The notes: generated by a model not told the origin, from the letters alone. A stretch of 64,000 nucleotides of DNA from Streptomyces daqingensis (GCF_014645895.1 NZ_BMMP01000017.1:1-64000); one strand, 5' to 3'; counted from the first letter of the stretch, positions 17,165 to 25,339 are shown. Made by a program: numbers and translations.

Positions 17165-17427
17165 GCAGACACCCCCGGCAGCTCGAGGACGGACTGGTTG
17201 GCCAGCTCACGCCGGGCGGCCAGCACCCGGCGGCGGGCACGGCGGATACGGCGCCGGTCCAGCTCGTTCGGCAGCCGGTCCAGGACCGTGATCCTCACCT
17301 CCAACAGCTCACGCTCCGCAGTGATGAGCGGCATCTCCCGCTCGATCCCCTCCAGCTCCGCGGCCGTGGGCTCGCGGTCGTAGTCATCAGCGGTAACAAC
17401 CGCCTGAACAGTGCCGATGTGCTTCAT
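17161..17427 (-). CDS. DUF6284-like small protein
   Basis: 88 aa from the ATG at 17427; GGAGGAG lies somewhat far upstream. The sequence begins MKHIGTVQAVVTADDYDREP, continues with an ELEGIEREMPLI helix and ends in an Arg-rich segment (RRRIRRARRRVLAARRELAN). This agrees with my memory of DUF6284 proteins, small helical proteins found in Streptomyces mobile elements with unknown function. It overlaps the next gene by 4 bp. Confidence 0.65.
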   Translation of the reverse strand: MKHIGTVQAVVTADDYDREPTAAELEGIEREMPLITAERELLEVRITVLDRLPNELDRRRIRRARRRVLAARRELANQSVLELPGVSA

Positions 17428-17468
17428 GGGGTCGGACTCCTCCGGTGATGTGGAACGGCCCAGCAAGG

Positions 17469-17496
17469 CGCCCCCGGAGCTGCAACTCCGGGGGCG
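17469..17496. terminator. 11-bp-stem hairpin between the first two transfer-operon genes
   Basis: CGCCCCCGGAG, loop CTGCAA, then CTCCGGGGGCG. It lies between the small zinc-ribbon gene and the DUF6284-like gene and may terminate or attenuate transcription entering the transfer operon. Confidence 0.6.
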
Positions 17497-17544
17497 CGTG
17501 CCGTTCGCGGACTCCCGCTCACCGCGGGAAAGTGGTTGGGCTGG

Positions 17545-17799
17545 TCAGACGCCGCACCGCTTGCAGGCACAGCCGTCTTCGTTGGACTCTCCGCAGGTGC
17601 CGCAGTTGCCCATCAGCGGCGTCAGATCGAGTCGCCGAACATGAACGAGTTTGCGGTCCAGCGCCGGGCCGTCGGTGAACTTGCGTTGCGGCAACGGCGG
17701 CATCGAATCCGGATTGCTTGTGTCCCGCTCGTGCTGCGGCTCCGGCTCTTCGCCGTCACTGCTGACGACCCGTAAGGGGCGTGCCATCATCGTGACCAC
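17545..17799 (-). CDS. small zinc-ribbon protein, first gene of the minus-strand module
   Basis: 84 aa from the GTG at 17799, with AGGAG upstream; an internal ATG is possible. The C-terminus has CGTCGESNEDGCACKRC, two CxxC-like pairs suited to one zinc ion. The rest is polar and probably disordered. It is separated from the downstream operon by a strong hairpin. I recognise no named family; short zinc-ribbon proteins of this sort are frequent in AICEs. Confidence 0.55.
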   Translation of the reverse strand: MVTMMARPLRVVSSDGEEPEPQHERDTSNPDSMPPLPQRKFTDGPALDRKLVHVRRLDLTPLMGNCGTCGESNEDGCACKRCGV

Positions 17800-18328
17800 A
17801 GGTGACTCCTACCTGTATCAGCGCCGCTCGGAGTTGCCCCTCCGGGCGGCGCGCTTCGTGTTGTGGGTCGCTTCCTGCGTCCCCCACCGCCCCCGTCGGC
17901 CGTGGCCGTCAGGGGCGCCTGGGCAGCGCAGGGCTGCGGATCGATCTCGTTGACGCGGGCTGCTCTGACTCGGGGAGACCTTCATCCCGGATCGTTGTCG
18001 CAGCGTGGAAGGTGTGCCGCGCCGTTCTTTGAGTCGGTGGCGTGTCCCCCTGCACGGGGTGTAGGGCCGGGTTGTGACACCGGGCCCCTTCTCGGCCGAC
18101 TGGTCTCCACTCACCTCGGCTGATGCGGTCACGGCCGTACTGCGGTGGTGGATCACGCTCTTGAGTTGGGAATTCGGCACAGGTGAGCAGTCTTATAGGT
18201 GCTGCACCACCTGCTCAACTTGTAGGGACAAGTTGATGAAGTTGACTCTGCACCCCCTGAGGGGGCGTCGTCAAGAGATTGGGACCCGCATGTACCAACA
18301 AGTTGAGCGAGTGAGCCATGATGGGGGC
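17800..18328. other. divergent control region between the transfer operon and korSA-like repressor
   Basis: This 529-bp gap has no convincing gene. It should hold the promoters of the minus-strand module and of the GntR repressor. The clear signal is the inverted repeat at 18215-18236 described separately. Confidence 0.6.
18215..18236. promoter_or_regulatory. candidate KorSA-type operator (9-4-9 inverted repeat)
   Basis: TCAACTTGT, spacer AGGG, ACAAGTTGA: a perfect inverted repeat. The right half-site ACAAGTTGA recurs at 18298-18306, 23 bp before the repressor start. GntR-type repressors of Streptomyces elements bind CTTGT-n-ACAAG sites, so this is a likely autoregulatory and transfer-operon operator. 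Confidence 0.7.
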
Positions 18329-19099
18329 ATGAGCAAGCAGCCCAAGTACCGGCAAGTCGCGGACGCGCTACGCCGCGAGATCGACAACGGCACCTACCCG
18401 CCGGGGGCGCGCCTGCCTTCCGAGAGTGAGCTGTCCGCGCGCTTCGACGCTTCCCGGAACACGGTGCGCTCGGGCCTCGGGCTGCTGGTGACGCAGGGGC
18501 TCGTGACCTCAAGCCAAGGTCTTGGCTACGAGGTCGCCAAGCACGAAGTCTTCGAGCTGAACGCCTCCCGCTTCGAGGACCTGAGCTTCCCGCAGAACGG
18601 CGACGCGTACAGCACGGACGTGACCAATGCCGGGCGCCGCCCGCACCAGACGTTCCGAGTCGAGATCCACCCGGCGCCGGATGACGTGGCGGAGCGCTTG
18701 AAGGTCGAGCCGGGTTCTCGTACGGTCCTGCGCTTCTGCCACCGCTTCGTGGACGACGTGCCCTGGTCGACGCAGGCGACGTACTACCCCTCATGGCTCG
18801 TCGAAGAGGCTCCGCGCCTGGCGGAACCGGGCGACATCGAGCAGGGGACGACGCGGTACCTCGCAGAGCACGGCACTGAACAGGTCGGCTACTTCGATGA
18901 GATCTCCACCAGGATGCCGACGCCCGACGAGGCGCGAAGGTTGGAGATCGGGGCGGGTGTCCCTGTGCTCCTGTGGATGCGTACGGGCTACTCCGACCAG
19001 CGGCCGATCCGGTGCACGGTCACCACCTTCCGTGGAGATCTGAACCGGATGAACTACGAGATCGGCGACCAGGCCGGCCGGGAGAACGAACCGCAGTGA
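18329..19099 (+). CDS. GntR-family repressor, KorSA/TraR-like
   Basis: 256 aa from the ATG at 18329; an ATG at 18290 is an alternative but would place the ACAAGTTGA half-site inside the gene. The N-terminus is a GntR winged helix (KYRQVADALRREIDNGTYPPG, LPSESELSARF, SRNTVRSGL; residues about 4-70). The C-terminus is a UTRA ligand-binding domain. Such KorSA/TraR repressors silence transfer and replication genes of AICEs until conjugation is triggered. It is transcribed away from the transfer operon and its stop overlaps the next gene's start. Confidence 0.87.
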   Translation: MSKQPKYRQVADALRREIDNGTYPPGARLPSESELSARFDASRNTVRSGLGLLVTQGLVTSSQGLGYEVAKHEVFELNASRFEDLSFPQNGDAYSTDVTNAGRRPHQTFRVEIHPAPDDVAERLKVEPGSRTVLRFCHRFVDDVPWSTQATYYPSWLVEEAPRLAEPGDIEQGTTRYLAEHGTEQVGYFDEISTRMPTPDEARRLEIGAGVPVLLWMRTGYSDQRPIRCTVTTFRGDLNRMNYEIGDQAGRENEPQ

Positions 19100-19653
19100 A
19101 GATCAGGTCAGCTCAACCCGAGGACGTAGCCCAGCTGCTGGCTTTCCGCGAGGAAGCCGCAGCTTGGCTGCTCCAGCTCGGCAGCGACCAATGGCAGCGC
19201 CCCTATCCGGCGGACCGCCTCCTGGCCACGATCGAAGCCGGATCGGTCTTCATGCTGACCGACGGTGCGGAGACCGCGGGCACCATCACGCTTGATCCGG
19301 AGGCGGAAGAAGGGCTGTGGACGGACCTAGAACTCAGTGAGCCCTCGATGTTCGTCACCAAGCTCACGATCGCTCGCAGTCACGCCGGCCGGGGCCTCGG
19401 TGGGCAACTACTCGACTGGGCGGGCGATCGGGCGTACCGAGCGGGCGCCAAGTGGCTTCGTCTCGACGCGTGGACGACGAACGACGGTCTCCAGCGGTAC
19501 TACCTGAGGCAGGGGTTCGAGTACATCCGAACGGTAAGTGAAGGCGTGGCTGTTAACGGTGGGCCACGAGTCTCAGGATGGCTTGCCCAGCGAAGTGCAG
19601 AACCAGCAGCGCATGGCTTTGAGGACGTTACGCCGAGGCCGACTTTGCGCTGA
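19096..19653 (+). CDS. GNAT-family N-acetyltransferase
   Basis: 185 aa from the GTG at 19096, overlapping the repressor's TGA stop by 4 bases (GTGA), so it is translationally coupled to it. The acetyl-CoA motif A reads VTKLTIARSHAGRGLGGQLL (around residues 90-110). The later GAKWLRLDAWTTNDGLQRYY segment and the YYLRQGFEYI segment are the standard GNAT C-terminal landmarks. Acetyltransferase genes are recurrent partners of korSA in AICEs. The substrate is unknown. Confidence 0.85.
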   Translation: MKIRSAQPEDVAQLLAFREEAAAWLLQLGSDQWQRPYPADRLLATIEAGSVFMLTDGAETAGTITLDPEAEEGLWTDLELSEPSMFVTKLTIARSHAGRGLGGQLLDWAGDRAYRAGAKWLRLDAWTTNDGLQRYYLRQGFEYIRTVSEGVAVNGGPRVSGWLAQRSAEPAAHGFEDVTPRPTLR

Positions 19654-20000
19654 GGAGGAGCGGCCCTGGCGTTCTGTAAGGCTGTGGCTGGCTCGCGCTA
19701 CGTCATCAACCTCGGTTGCCCCGTTCATGCCTGCCCCGATCATCATCCATACACGATGACGTGATGAGACCGTGACGGTTGAATCAGCAACCAAGGCCAG
19801 TCTGCACAGGTCTCTTACATATCGGGTTTGAGTGAGCCGTGACATGCAGTCGATCCCATAGGTTGCCACGCCATCCACCTACGGACGACCGCTCTCGTGG
19901 TACTGCTGTGCGCGAGACAGAGGGCGCATGGACCCGGTTGCTGGGTTCCTGCCTGTGACGCAAAGGGCTACCGTGGTGCTCAGGGTAGCGAGGGGGCTAT
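19654..20000. other. gap ahead of the ABC-3C genes
   Basis: No gene is visible. Base composition falls towards the right. A weak promoter-like pair, TTCCTG at 19946-19951 and TACCGT at 19969-19974 with a 17-bp spacer, lies 26 bp before the effector start and could drive the three-gene operon. Confidence 0.4.
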
Positions 20001-20945
20001 ATGAGGATGAGTTACGAGCAGCGACTGTTCGCGCGAGTTCGGTTTCTTGAACGAATGAGCGACTTAACAGACACCGCCTTTGAAGACTTCTTCCACAATC
20101 TGATGTGTGCGCGGTATCCAGGTTTTCTCGACGTGCGAACGCACGGGAATCTGGGTGACCAGGGAGCTGATGGCTTAACACTCCACGACCGGAAGCTCTT
20201 TGCCAGTTACGCACCGCAGACTGTTAAGTCAGCTGACATTAAAGCCAAATTCTATTCCGATCTGGAGAAGGCGAAGGAAAAGCGATCGGGAGAATTCGGC
20301 ACCTTCGTCTTCGTCCACAATGATCGCAGAGGTATGCACCCGGAGATCGCGACTCATTTAGTTGAGGCGCAAAGCGCTAACCCTGCTCTCACGTTTGAGC
20401 AGATGGGGGCTCGTCGTCTGTGGCACGAGTGTATGCGCCTTGATCTGGATTCTGCCCAAGATGTCCTAGACTTTGAGATTCCCGCGCGCCCAGTTGTGTA
20501 CGGGATTGGCATGGATGACCTCGCTCCGTTATTGAAGCATTTGCGGGAACTGAGAACCAGTTCGGATCCACTTATGCCACTGGATAACGTGCCAATCACA
20601 AAGATGGATTTCAATTGCCTTGACGAGGAAGCGCGTGAAGTTTTACAGAAGGGTAGGCGACAGGCACACTTAGTCGACGCCTTCTATTCTGGAGCACGCC
20701 GCGAGGTAGAACATGACGAGGTCGCCGAGGGATTCCGGAGTTACTACCAAGAACTCAAGACTGACTGGGAAGAGCCTGAAGAGGTTCTCTGGCAATTAGA
20801 AATGTACGTCCTCGGAAATGAGCGACAGCACCCCAAGTTGCACCGTGCCGCCTGGGTAGTGCTAGCCCACTTTTTCGATAGGTGCGATATCTTTGAGGTT
20901 CCGCCGCCGGGGTGGACTTCTCCTGCCGTGGGAGCGACGGCATGA
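20001..20945 (+). CDS. ABC-3C system effector: REase-like N-terminus plus ABC-3C C-terminal domain
   Basis: 314 aa; ATG at 20001 with AGGGGG upstream. The N-terminal about 110 residues have a restriction-endonuclease-like pattern: E28 in AFEDFF, then GDQGADG (D53, D57), then FASYAPQ (67-73), close to the GD-x-x-x-DG...F-Q-x-YAP pattern I know from ABC-3C effectors. The C-terminal half (about 165-310) has the family's closing features: a YY-x-x-LK segment, WVVLAHFFDRCDIFEVPPPG. In ABC three-component systems this is the toxic effector controlled by a middle component and an ABC ATPase. Its stop overlaps the next start (ATGA). Codon use is clearly AT-richer than flanking AICE genes. Confidence 0.82.
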   Translation: MRMSYEQRLFARVRFLERMSDLTDTAFEDFFHNLMCARYPGFLDVRTHGNLGDQGADGLTLHDRKLFASYAPQTVKSADIKAKFYSDLEKAKEKRSGEFGTFVFVHNDRRGMHPEIATHLVEAQSANPALTFEQMGARRLWHECMRLDLDSAQDVLDFEIPARPVVYGIGMDDLAPLLKHLRELRTSSDPLMPLDNVPITKMDFNCLDEEAREVLQKGRRQAHLVDAFYSGARREVEHDEVAEGFRSYYQELKTDWEEPEEVLWQLEMYVLGNERQHPKLHRAAWVVLAHFFDRCDIFEVPPPGWTSPAVGATA

Positions 20946-21208
20946 TCACACCAACCAAGGGGATCCCTGCGGATCGCTGCCTTTTGGCAGTAGGGGCACA
21001 GATCCTTATGCAACTTGGAGAGCCTCGCAGCGTGAGTCAGGCTTGGGCGAGACTGAGGGCATGGCGTCTGGAGAATGGACACTATTCTCCAGTGTCGTTT
21101 GAATGGTTCGTTCTCGCATTGGACATGCTTTACAGTTTGGGTGCAGTGGATCTACGCCGGGATCTGTTGGTGGCAAGGAGGAGTTATGCTGCATCAGGTC
21201 AGCGCTAA
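20942..21208 (+). CDS. ABC-3C system middle component
   Basis: 88 aa from the ATG at 20942, which overlaps the effector's TGA stop. The core pattern (AVGAQILMQLGEPRSVSQAW, then FEWFVLALDMLYSLGAVDL) matches the small ABC-3C middle-component family: a helical segment followed by an F-x-WF-x-LALD-x-LY-x-x-GAV stretch. Middle components are thought to connect the ABC ATPase with the effector. It is encoded between exactly those two partners, with overlaps on both sides, which makes a single translationally coupled unit likely. Confidence 0.82.
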   Translation: MITPTKGIPADRCLLAVGAQILMQLGEPRSVSQAWARLRAWRLENGHYSPVSFEWFVLALDMLYSLGAVDLRRDLLVARRSYAASGQR

Positions 21209-22928
21209 TTACCCGGAGTTCAAGACCGCATCATTCACGAGCGGCATGAACTTGATAGTGGCGGATAGACGCGCCTCCTCCACAGAGACCGACAGCCGCA
21301 ACAGCGCAGGAAAGTCGAGCCTAATTGAGCTCATTCATTTCCTTCTGGGAGCCCGGGTAGACAAGCGCTCAGCAGTAAGCCTTGCGGAGCTACGAAAGAG
21401 AAAATTCCGCCTGGATATGGATTGGCCAGGCAATGGAGTGTTGTCTGTGAAGCGGAGTGCGAACCGGCCAACCTCAGTTCAAATTAACCCTGACATCCGC
21501 CCTCAGCAGGAAGATGACCTGTTCGGAATTCACGGAGAAGTCGAGATCTCACTCGATGAATGGAATAGGCAAATCGAGAGAGATCTGTTTGGGGTTCGCA
21601 CAGATTGCCCCGGCGTGAGCGGTCGCACGATGCTTTCGTTCTTAGTTAGACGCGTGTCTTCGCATGGATTCAATGTAGCCACTGAGAGCTTCTCTAAGCA
21701 ACGGAAAGCAGACGCTGCAACTAACCTGGCTTATCTCCTAGGTCTGGACTACGAACTTGCTGATGGATATCGAAAACTGACCGCGCAGAAGGCTACCCGC
21801 ACTCAACTGCGGAAGGCGGTAAACGATCCAGTTTGGGGTCAAATTGTTGGTTCCACTGCCGACCTGCGAGGCCAGATCGCTCTTGCTGAAGCAAAACTGC
21901 GGCGCCTGGAAGACCAAATCTCTGACTTTCAGGTAGTGCCTGAGTATGAGCGGGTTAAGCAGGAGGCAGACGCACTGGATCGAGATATTAAGCAACTCGC
22001 CCAGGACGATGTGGTCGATCAAAGCAACCTCGAGGAGCTACGGCAAGCTGTGGCCGAGGCCCGTGACGTTGCAGTGGATTATTTGGAGCCAGCGTACCGA
22101 GAACTCGGTATTGTGCTTGGCGAACAAGTTAATCGACGCTTTGCGGACGTTCAAACATTTCACCAATCCGTGGTGCGCAACCGAAGGGCCTTCCTGGAGG
22201 AAGAAATTGAATCTCTGACGAATCGATTGGCTGCCCGAAGAGAGGAGCGTGCCAGGCTCGGGGAGCGCCAATCGCAATTGCTTCGAATGTTGAGCGAGGG
22301 CGGTGCTCTTGAAGCTCTCACAGCTCTCCAGCAGGCGTTGGCCCGCGAACAGGCAAATGTTGAGGCGCTCCGTCACAGGTATGCGGCAGCTCAGGCGCTT
22401 GAAGCCAGCTCGCGACAGATTAAGGCTCAACGTTTGCAGCAACAGCAAGCAGTGGAGACCGACCTTAATGAACGCCGTGAGCAGCAGGCAGAGGCCACGC
22501 TTCTATTCTCCCGGTTTGCGAGAGAACTCTATGGTGAACGTGACGCATACCTGCGGATCGAGGCGGGCCGGGAAAACCTTCAAATTACGCCATACATTCG
22601 CAGTGACAATAGCCGCGGTATTGGAAACATGGTGATCTTTTGCTTTGACCTCGCCCTCTCCGTCCTTGCTCATCGTCATGGGCGAGGGCCAGACTTTCTT
22701 GTGCACGACAGCCACCTCTTTGATGGTGTCGATGAACGTCAGTTGGCCAAGGCTTTCGCTCTGGCCGCGCAAGTGAGTGTGGAGGAGCGAATGCAATACA
22801 TTGCAACAATCAACTCCGACGATTTGGGCAAGGCTGAGCGTCTCGGTTTCGAGTCGAATCCTTTTGTTCGCGAACCTCGTCTAAACGACAATATGGAAGA
22901 CGGGGGGCTTTTCGGGTTCCGCTTCTGA
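21186..22928 (+). CDS. ABC-3C system ABC ATPase (DUF2326-type, SMC/RecN-like)
   Basis: 580 aa from the ATG at 21186, chosen for AAGGAGGAG just upstream; it overlaps the middle-component gene by 23 bp. The P-loop is SRNSAGKSS (K43, with Ser replacing the first Gly), followed by LIELIHFLLG. A long coiled coil occupies about 210-445. The C-terminal head has FLVHDSHLFDGVDERQ with D508 as Walker-B Asp and Ser at the usual catalytic Glu position, which is typical of DUF2326 ATPases. In ABC-3C systems this protein is the presumed nucleic-acid or invasion sensor that controls the effector. Low-GC codons match its two neighbours. Confidence 0.85.
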   Translation: MLHQVSANYPEFKTASFTSGMNLIVADRRASSTETDSRNSAGKSSLIELIHFLLGARVDKRSAVSLAELRKRKFRLDMDWPGNGVLSVKRSANRPTSVQINPDIRPQQEDDLFGIHGEVEISLDEWNRQIERDLFGVRTDCPGVSGRTMLSFLVRRVSSHGFNVATESFSKQRKADAATNLAYLLGLDYELADGYRKLTAQKATRTQLRKAVNDPVWGQIVGSTADLRGQIALAEAKLRRLEDQISDFQVVPEYERVKQEADALDRDIKQLAQDDVVDQSNLEELRQAVAEARDVAVDYLEPAYRELGIVLGEQVNRRFADVQTFHQSVVRNRRAFLEEEIESLTNRLAARREERARLGERQSQLLRMLSEGGALEALTALQQALAREQANVEALRHRYAAAQALEASSRQIKAQRLQQQQAVETDLNERREQQAEATLLFSRFARELYGERDAYLRIEAGRENLQITPYIRSDNSRGIGNMVIFCFDLALSVLAHRHGRGPDFLVHDSHLFDGVDERQLAKAFALAAQVSVEERMQYIATINSDDLGKAERLGFESNPFVREPRLNDNMEDGGLFGFRF

Positions 22929-23244
22929 GTGGGTTCAGCGTCACGACGCACCGATTGAGAGCGGAAGGGCCCGCCCCGGGTCTTGGCCTGCCCCGCCTAG
23001 AGTTGAGCATGAGTAGGAGGCGCCGGACGCGGGTTGTGGCTTCCTTGTGCGCATGGACTTGCCGAACAGGCACACGCACATGACCACCCTCTGCTAGAGC
23101 AGCCAGACATGCTCCGTGGGGCTCCCGTGGGGTCGACCTGGGCTCTCACTAGGAATATCCAGGTCACGGCTGCTGCCGGTGGAGAGTGTAAATCTTCCGG
23201 TGCAGTGCGGCCTGCTGTGCGTTCGTTGCCAGGCCGCCCGCCAA
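22929..23244. other. gap after the ABC-3C operon
   Basis: 316 bp between the ATPase stop and the end of the convergent HNH gene. I see no convincing reading frame, strong hairpin or repeat here. Confidence 0.4.
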
Positions 23245-23949
23245 CTACTTCCGCTCGTCGCTGCAGCCCTTCGTTGCCCACTCGGCATCCAGACGAACTG
23301 CCTCAGCTCGAAATAGTTCCGTCCACTCTTCCCGGTCAATGCCGTGGGTCTTATTGGCATGGCAGTTCGGGCAGAGGGCAATCATGACGCTCGGGTGATC
23401 GCGCCCTCCCGATGCGTGCTCGTCGACGTGATCGACCTGCAGAAGGGCTTGACCCGCTGCAGTCCTGTAGGGCAGATCGGGGTTCAGGCACTCCGGGTTC
23501 TCGCACCGCCCGCGGCTCCGTATCTGAACTGCTTTGCGAGATCCAGAGTCTCGCCTCCTTCGATCTTCGGAGACAACGCGACGCTCCAGGTGCTTGCCAG
23601 CTTGCTCTCGCGCGAGGGCGCGGCGCGACAGAGCGCGGTATCTCTCACGATCGGACGTGACGACCCGCATGCGACGTGGAGCGTAAGGCTCCGCCCTTAG
23701 CTTCAAGCCCTGGGCCTGGAGCGCCGAAGCACTGGTGCGATCGATCAGTGACTTCTCCCACAGCGAGAGCCGTGACGATGAACGATGCTGGCCATTGATC
23801 ATCAGAAGACTCAATGCTGCACGAGTCTTGCCCGCTCCTGGCAAGGCGATGGTCGTGGTCGCTTGTCGAGGTGCTGCAAAGTCAATGCCGCTGGCCCATG
23901 TCTCATGCCGCCTCTGAGCGGTGAGCGCTTCACGTAACTCCCTCTGCAT
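23245..23949 (-). CDS. HNH-type endonuclease
   Basis: 234 aa from the ATG at 23949, with GAAGGG upstream. The C-terminal third carries the HNH/zinc signature: CENPEC, then LLQVDHVDEHASGG, then ALCPNCHANKTHG, so four cysteines for zinc and the DH...H catalytic pair. The Asn normally preceding the ALC segment is replaced (SVMIALC). The N-terminal about 130 residues are basic, contain a chance-looking GAGKT, and have no known domain. It lies between the ABC-3C operon and attR, in the cargo end of AICE-1. It may be a stand-alone defence or homing-type nuclease; this is inference. Confidence 0.7.
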   Translation of the reverse strand: MQRELREALTAQRRHETWASGIDFAAPRQATTTIALPGAGKTRAALSLLMINGQHRSSSRLSLWEKSLIDRTSASALQAQGLKLRAEPYAPRRMRVVTSDRERYRALSRRALAREQAGKHLERRVVSEDRRRRDSGSRKAVQIRSRGRCENPECLNPDLPYRTAAGQALLQVDHVDEHASGGRDHPSVMIALCPNCHANKTHGIDREEWTELFRAEAVRLDAEWATKGCSDERK

Positions 23950-24300
23950 AGCCAACCCTTCAGTCCGTGACGGGGCTAGGTACCCTCCCATCTGGCACTG
24001 ACAGCGGTGACGTGCCGCCTCTCCGGCTCCAGTTCTGCTGCCACAGTCACGTGGAGGTGCACGGAATAACCGCTACAAGGCAAGAAGGGATCCTGACAGC
24101 CTCGAGCACTCTGCGTTTCCGGAGGCGTACTCCACTGCCTCTCGCCATGGCTGCGGAGGATGATGACTTGCAGGTGATCTCGTACGCCTACCGAACACTG
24201 CTGGCCCGATGAGGCCCCCACAGTGCAGACGGCCGATTCCCCCCAATGTCCCCCGGCAGCGTTCCCTTCGGGAAGAACCGCAGCTCGGGGGAGGGGGAGG
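23950..24300. other. right end of AICE-1 ahead of attR
   Basis: About 350 bp without a supportable gene. Short frames exist on both strands but none shows a domain or a good ribosome-binding site. Confidence 0.4.
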
Positions 24301-24306
24301 GAGCCC

Positions 24307-24359
24307 GCTGTAAATCTGCCGGCTCAGCCTTCCCAGGTTCGAATCCTGGCGCCGCCACA
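24307..24359 (+). repeat. attR of AICE-1 with tRNA-Tyr 3' fragment
   Basis: The last 39 bases (24321-24359) duplicate attL exactly. Upstream, the anticodon loop CTGTAAA (anticodon GTA, Tyr) and 3' stem TCTGC are preserved. The 5' anticodon stem reads GCCCG and cannot pair properly, and no D arm or acceptor strand is present. This is the displaced fragment expected at the distal end of an element inserted into a tRNA gene. Confidence 0.85.
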
Positions 24360-24925
24360 CGGATGTAGAACGGCCCCTGACCAGCAAGATCGGTCGGGGG
24401 TCGATTCATGTTCTGATTCCCTCTCGCGCCCGCGGTTCTCCGCGCTTCCCCCCCCCTCTGGCACGTAGCGAGCACGCCTCACGGCGGTCCGGGCCACCGA
24501 AGGACGCGCTCTACCGCAACTGTCCCTGATGTTCTGCTGTCAGTGCACCTGGATGACTTGCTGAGCTTTCAGAGAAGCGTTGGGGTGTGGTGATCCCTAC
24601 CTTCAGGGATCTTGGAGTGGGATGCGGACGTGGTAGATCCGGGGCGTTGAGCGGGTCGACCGCGTGCAAGAGGCAGCGCGGTGATCATGCAGATCGACAG
24701 CAGATGAGCGAGTCCTCGGTGTCGCAGGAGGAGTGATCTCAGCCATCGTCGCGTGAGCGGATCTCCTCCTGGAATGATCTCCAGCTCAGGGGGCTCATCC
24801 GTATCAGGTGTTCACGCCTGTCGGGCTCGGCGGAAGGTGATTACGAGTTGTCGTTGGAATCTGTAGATCCGGCGTCGCTGACACACTGTGGATCCAACTG
24901 ACCCATCACGCACGAGAGATGAGTT
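24360..24925. other. non-coding gap right of AICE-1
   Basis: 566 bp without a convincing gene. A weak CCCCTGACC/GGTCGGGG hairpin just right of attR may be the original tRNA-Tyr terminator. A short GATCCCT/AGGGATC inverted repeat lies at 24592-24611. Confidence 0.4.
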
Positions 24926-25339
24926 ATGGATTCTACTCACGAAAGCGTCACCGCAGCTCGCACTGGTGGCTGCCTGTGTGGTCTTATCCGGTTCATCGCG
25001 AAGGGCGAAGCGGATTACCCCCACACGTGCAGCTGCCAGCACTGCAAGAAGCGCGGAGGCTGCCCGATGATGTCGTGGGTAGCCTTTTCTCTCGACAGTT
25101 TTGAATGGACAGGCGAGGGCGGCGAGCCGACCTGGTACGAGACGTTCCCGGGGGAGACCAAGCGCGGGTTCTGTCCTACCTGCGGCAGTCACGTGGCAGC
25201 CATCGACTCTGGCGACACGTGGATGGGAGTCAACATCCCCGCGCTGGACGAGCCTGACGGTGACGAATTCGTCCCGGTCAACCAGTCTTTTCGAGGCGAT
25301 GCGGTGTCCTGGCTGCCCCAGGTGCCAGACAGGTCATAG
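24926..25339 (+). CDS. GFA-family (glutathione-dependent formaldehyde-activating-like) protein
   Basis: 137 aa. It has the zinc-binding plan of the GFA/CENP-V fold: CLCG at 16-19, CSCQHCKKRGG near 36-46, and CPTCGSH near 82-88. Most members have no proven glutathione-formaldehyde activity, so the enzymatic name should not be taken literally. The ATG at 24926 lies in GAGTTATGG with a GAGAG stretch upstream. It is a single gene in the region between AICE-1 and the conserved chromosome, so it may itself be part of accessory DNA. Confidence 0.85.
   Translation: MDSTHESVTAARTGGCLCGLIRFIAKGEADYPHTCSCQHCKKRGGCPMMSWVAFSLDSFEWTGEGGEPTWYETFPGETKRGFCPTCGSHVAAIDSGDTWMGVNIPALDEPDGDEFVPVNQSFRGDAVSWLPQVPDRS

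Larger units (their letters stand above)
6297..24359. mobile_element. AICE-1: actinomycete integrative and conjugative element at tRNA-Tyr
   Basis: An 18-kb element bounded by 39-bp direct repeats of a tRNA-Tyr 3' end. Module order from the left is int, xis, helicase and prim-pol replication genes, a small membrane protein, a TraB/FtsK-like translocase, SpdB-like and other transfer-associated genes (all on the minus strand). A KorSA-type repressor, an acetyltransferase, an ABC-3C-type conflict system and an HNH nuclease gene complete it. Replication by prim-pol rather than RepSA and use of tRNA-Tyr recall the SLP1 branch of AICEs (family knowledge). AICEs transfer double-stranded DNA through a single TraB-like protein. 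Confidence 0.9.

Noticed and set aside
23590..23949. GAGKT segment in the HNH protein as a P-loop ATPase
   Set aside because: The surrounding residues lack the strand-loop-helix pattern and no Walker B follows.
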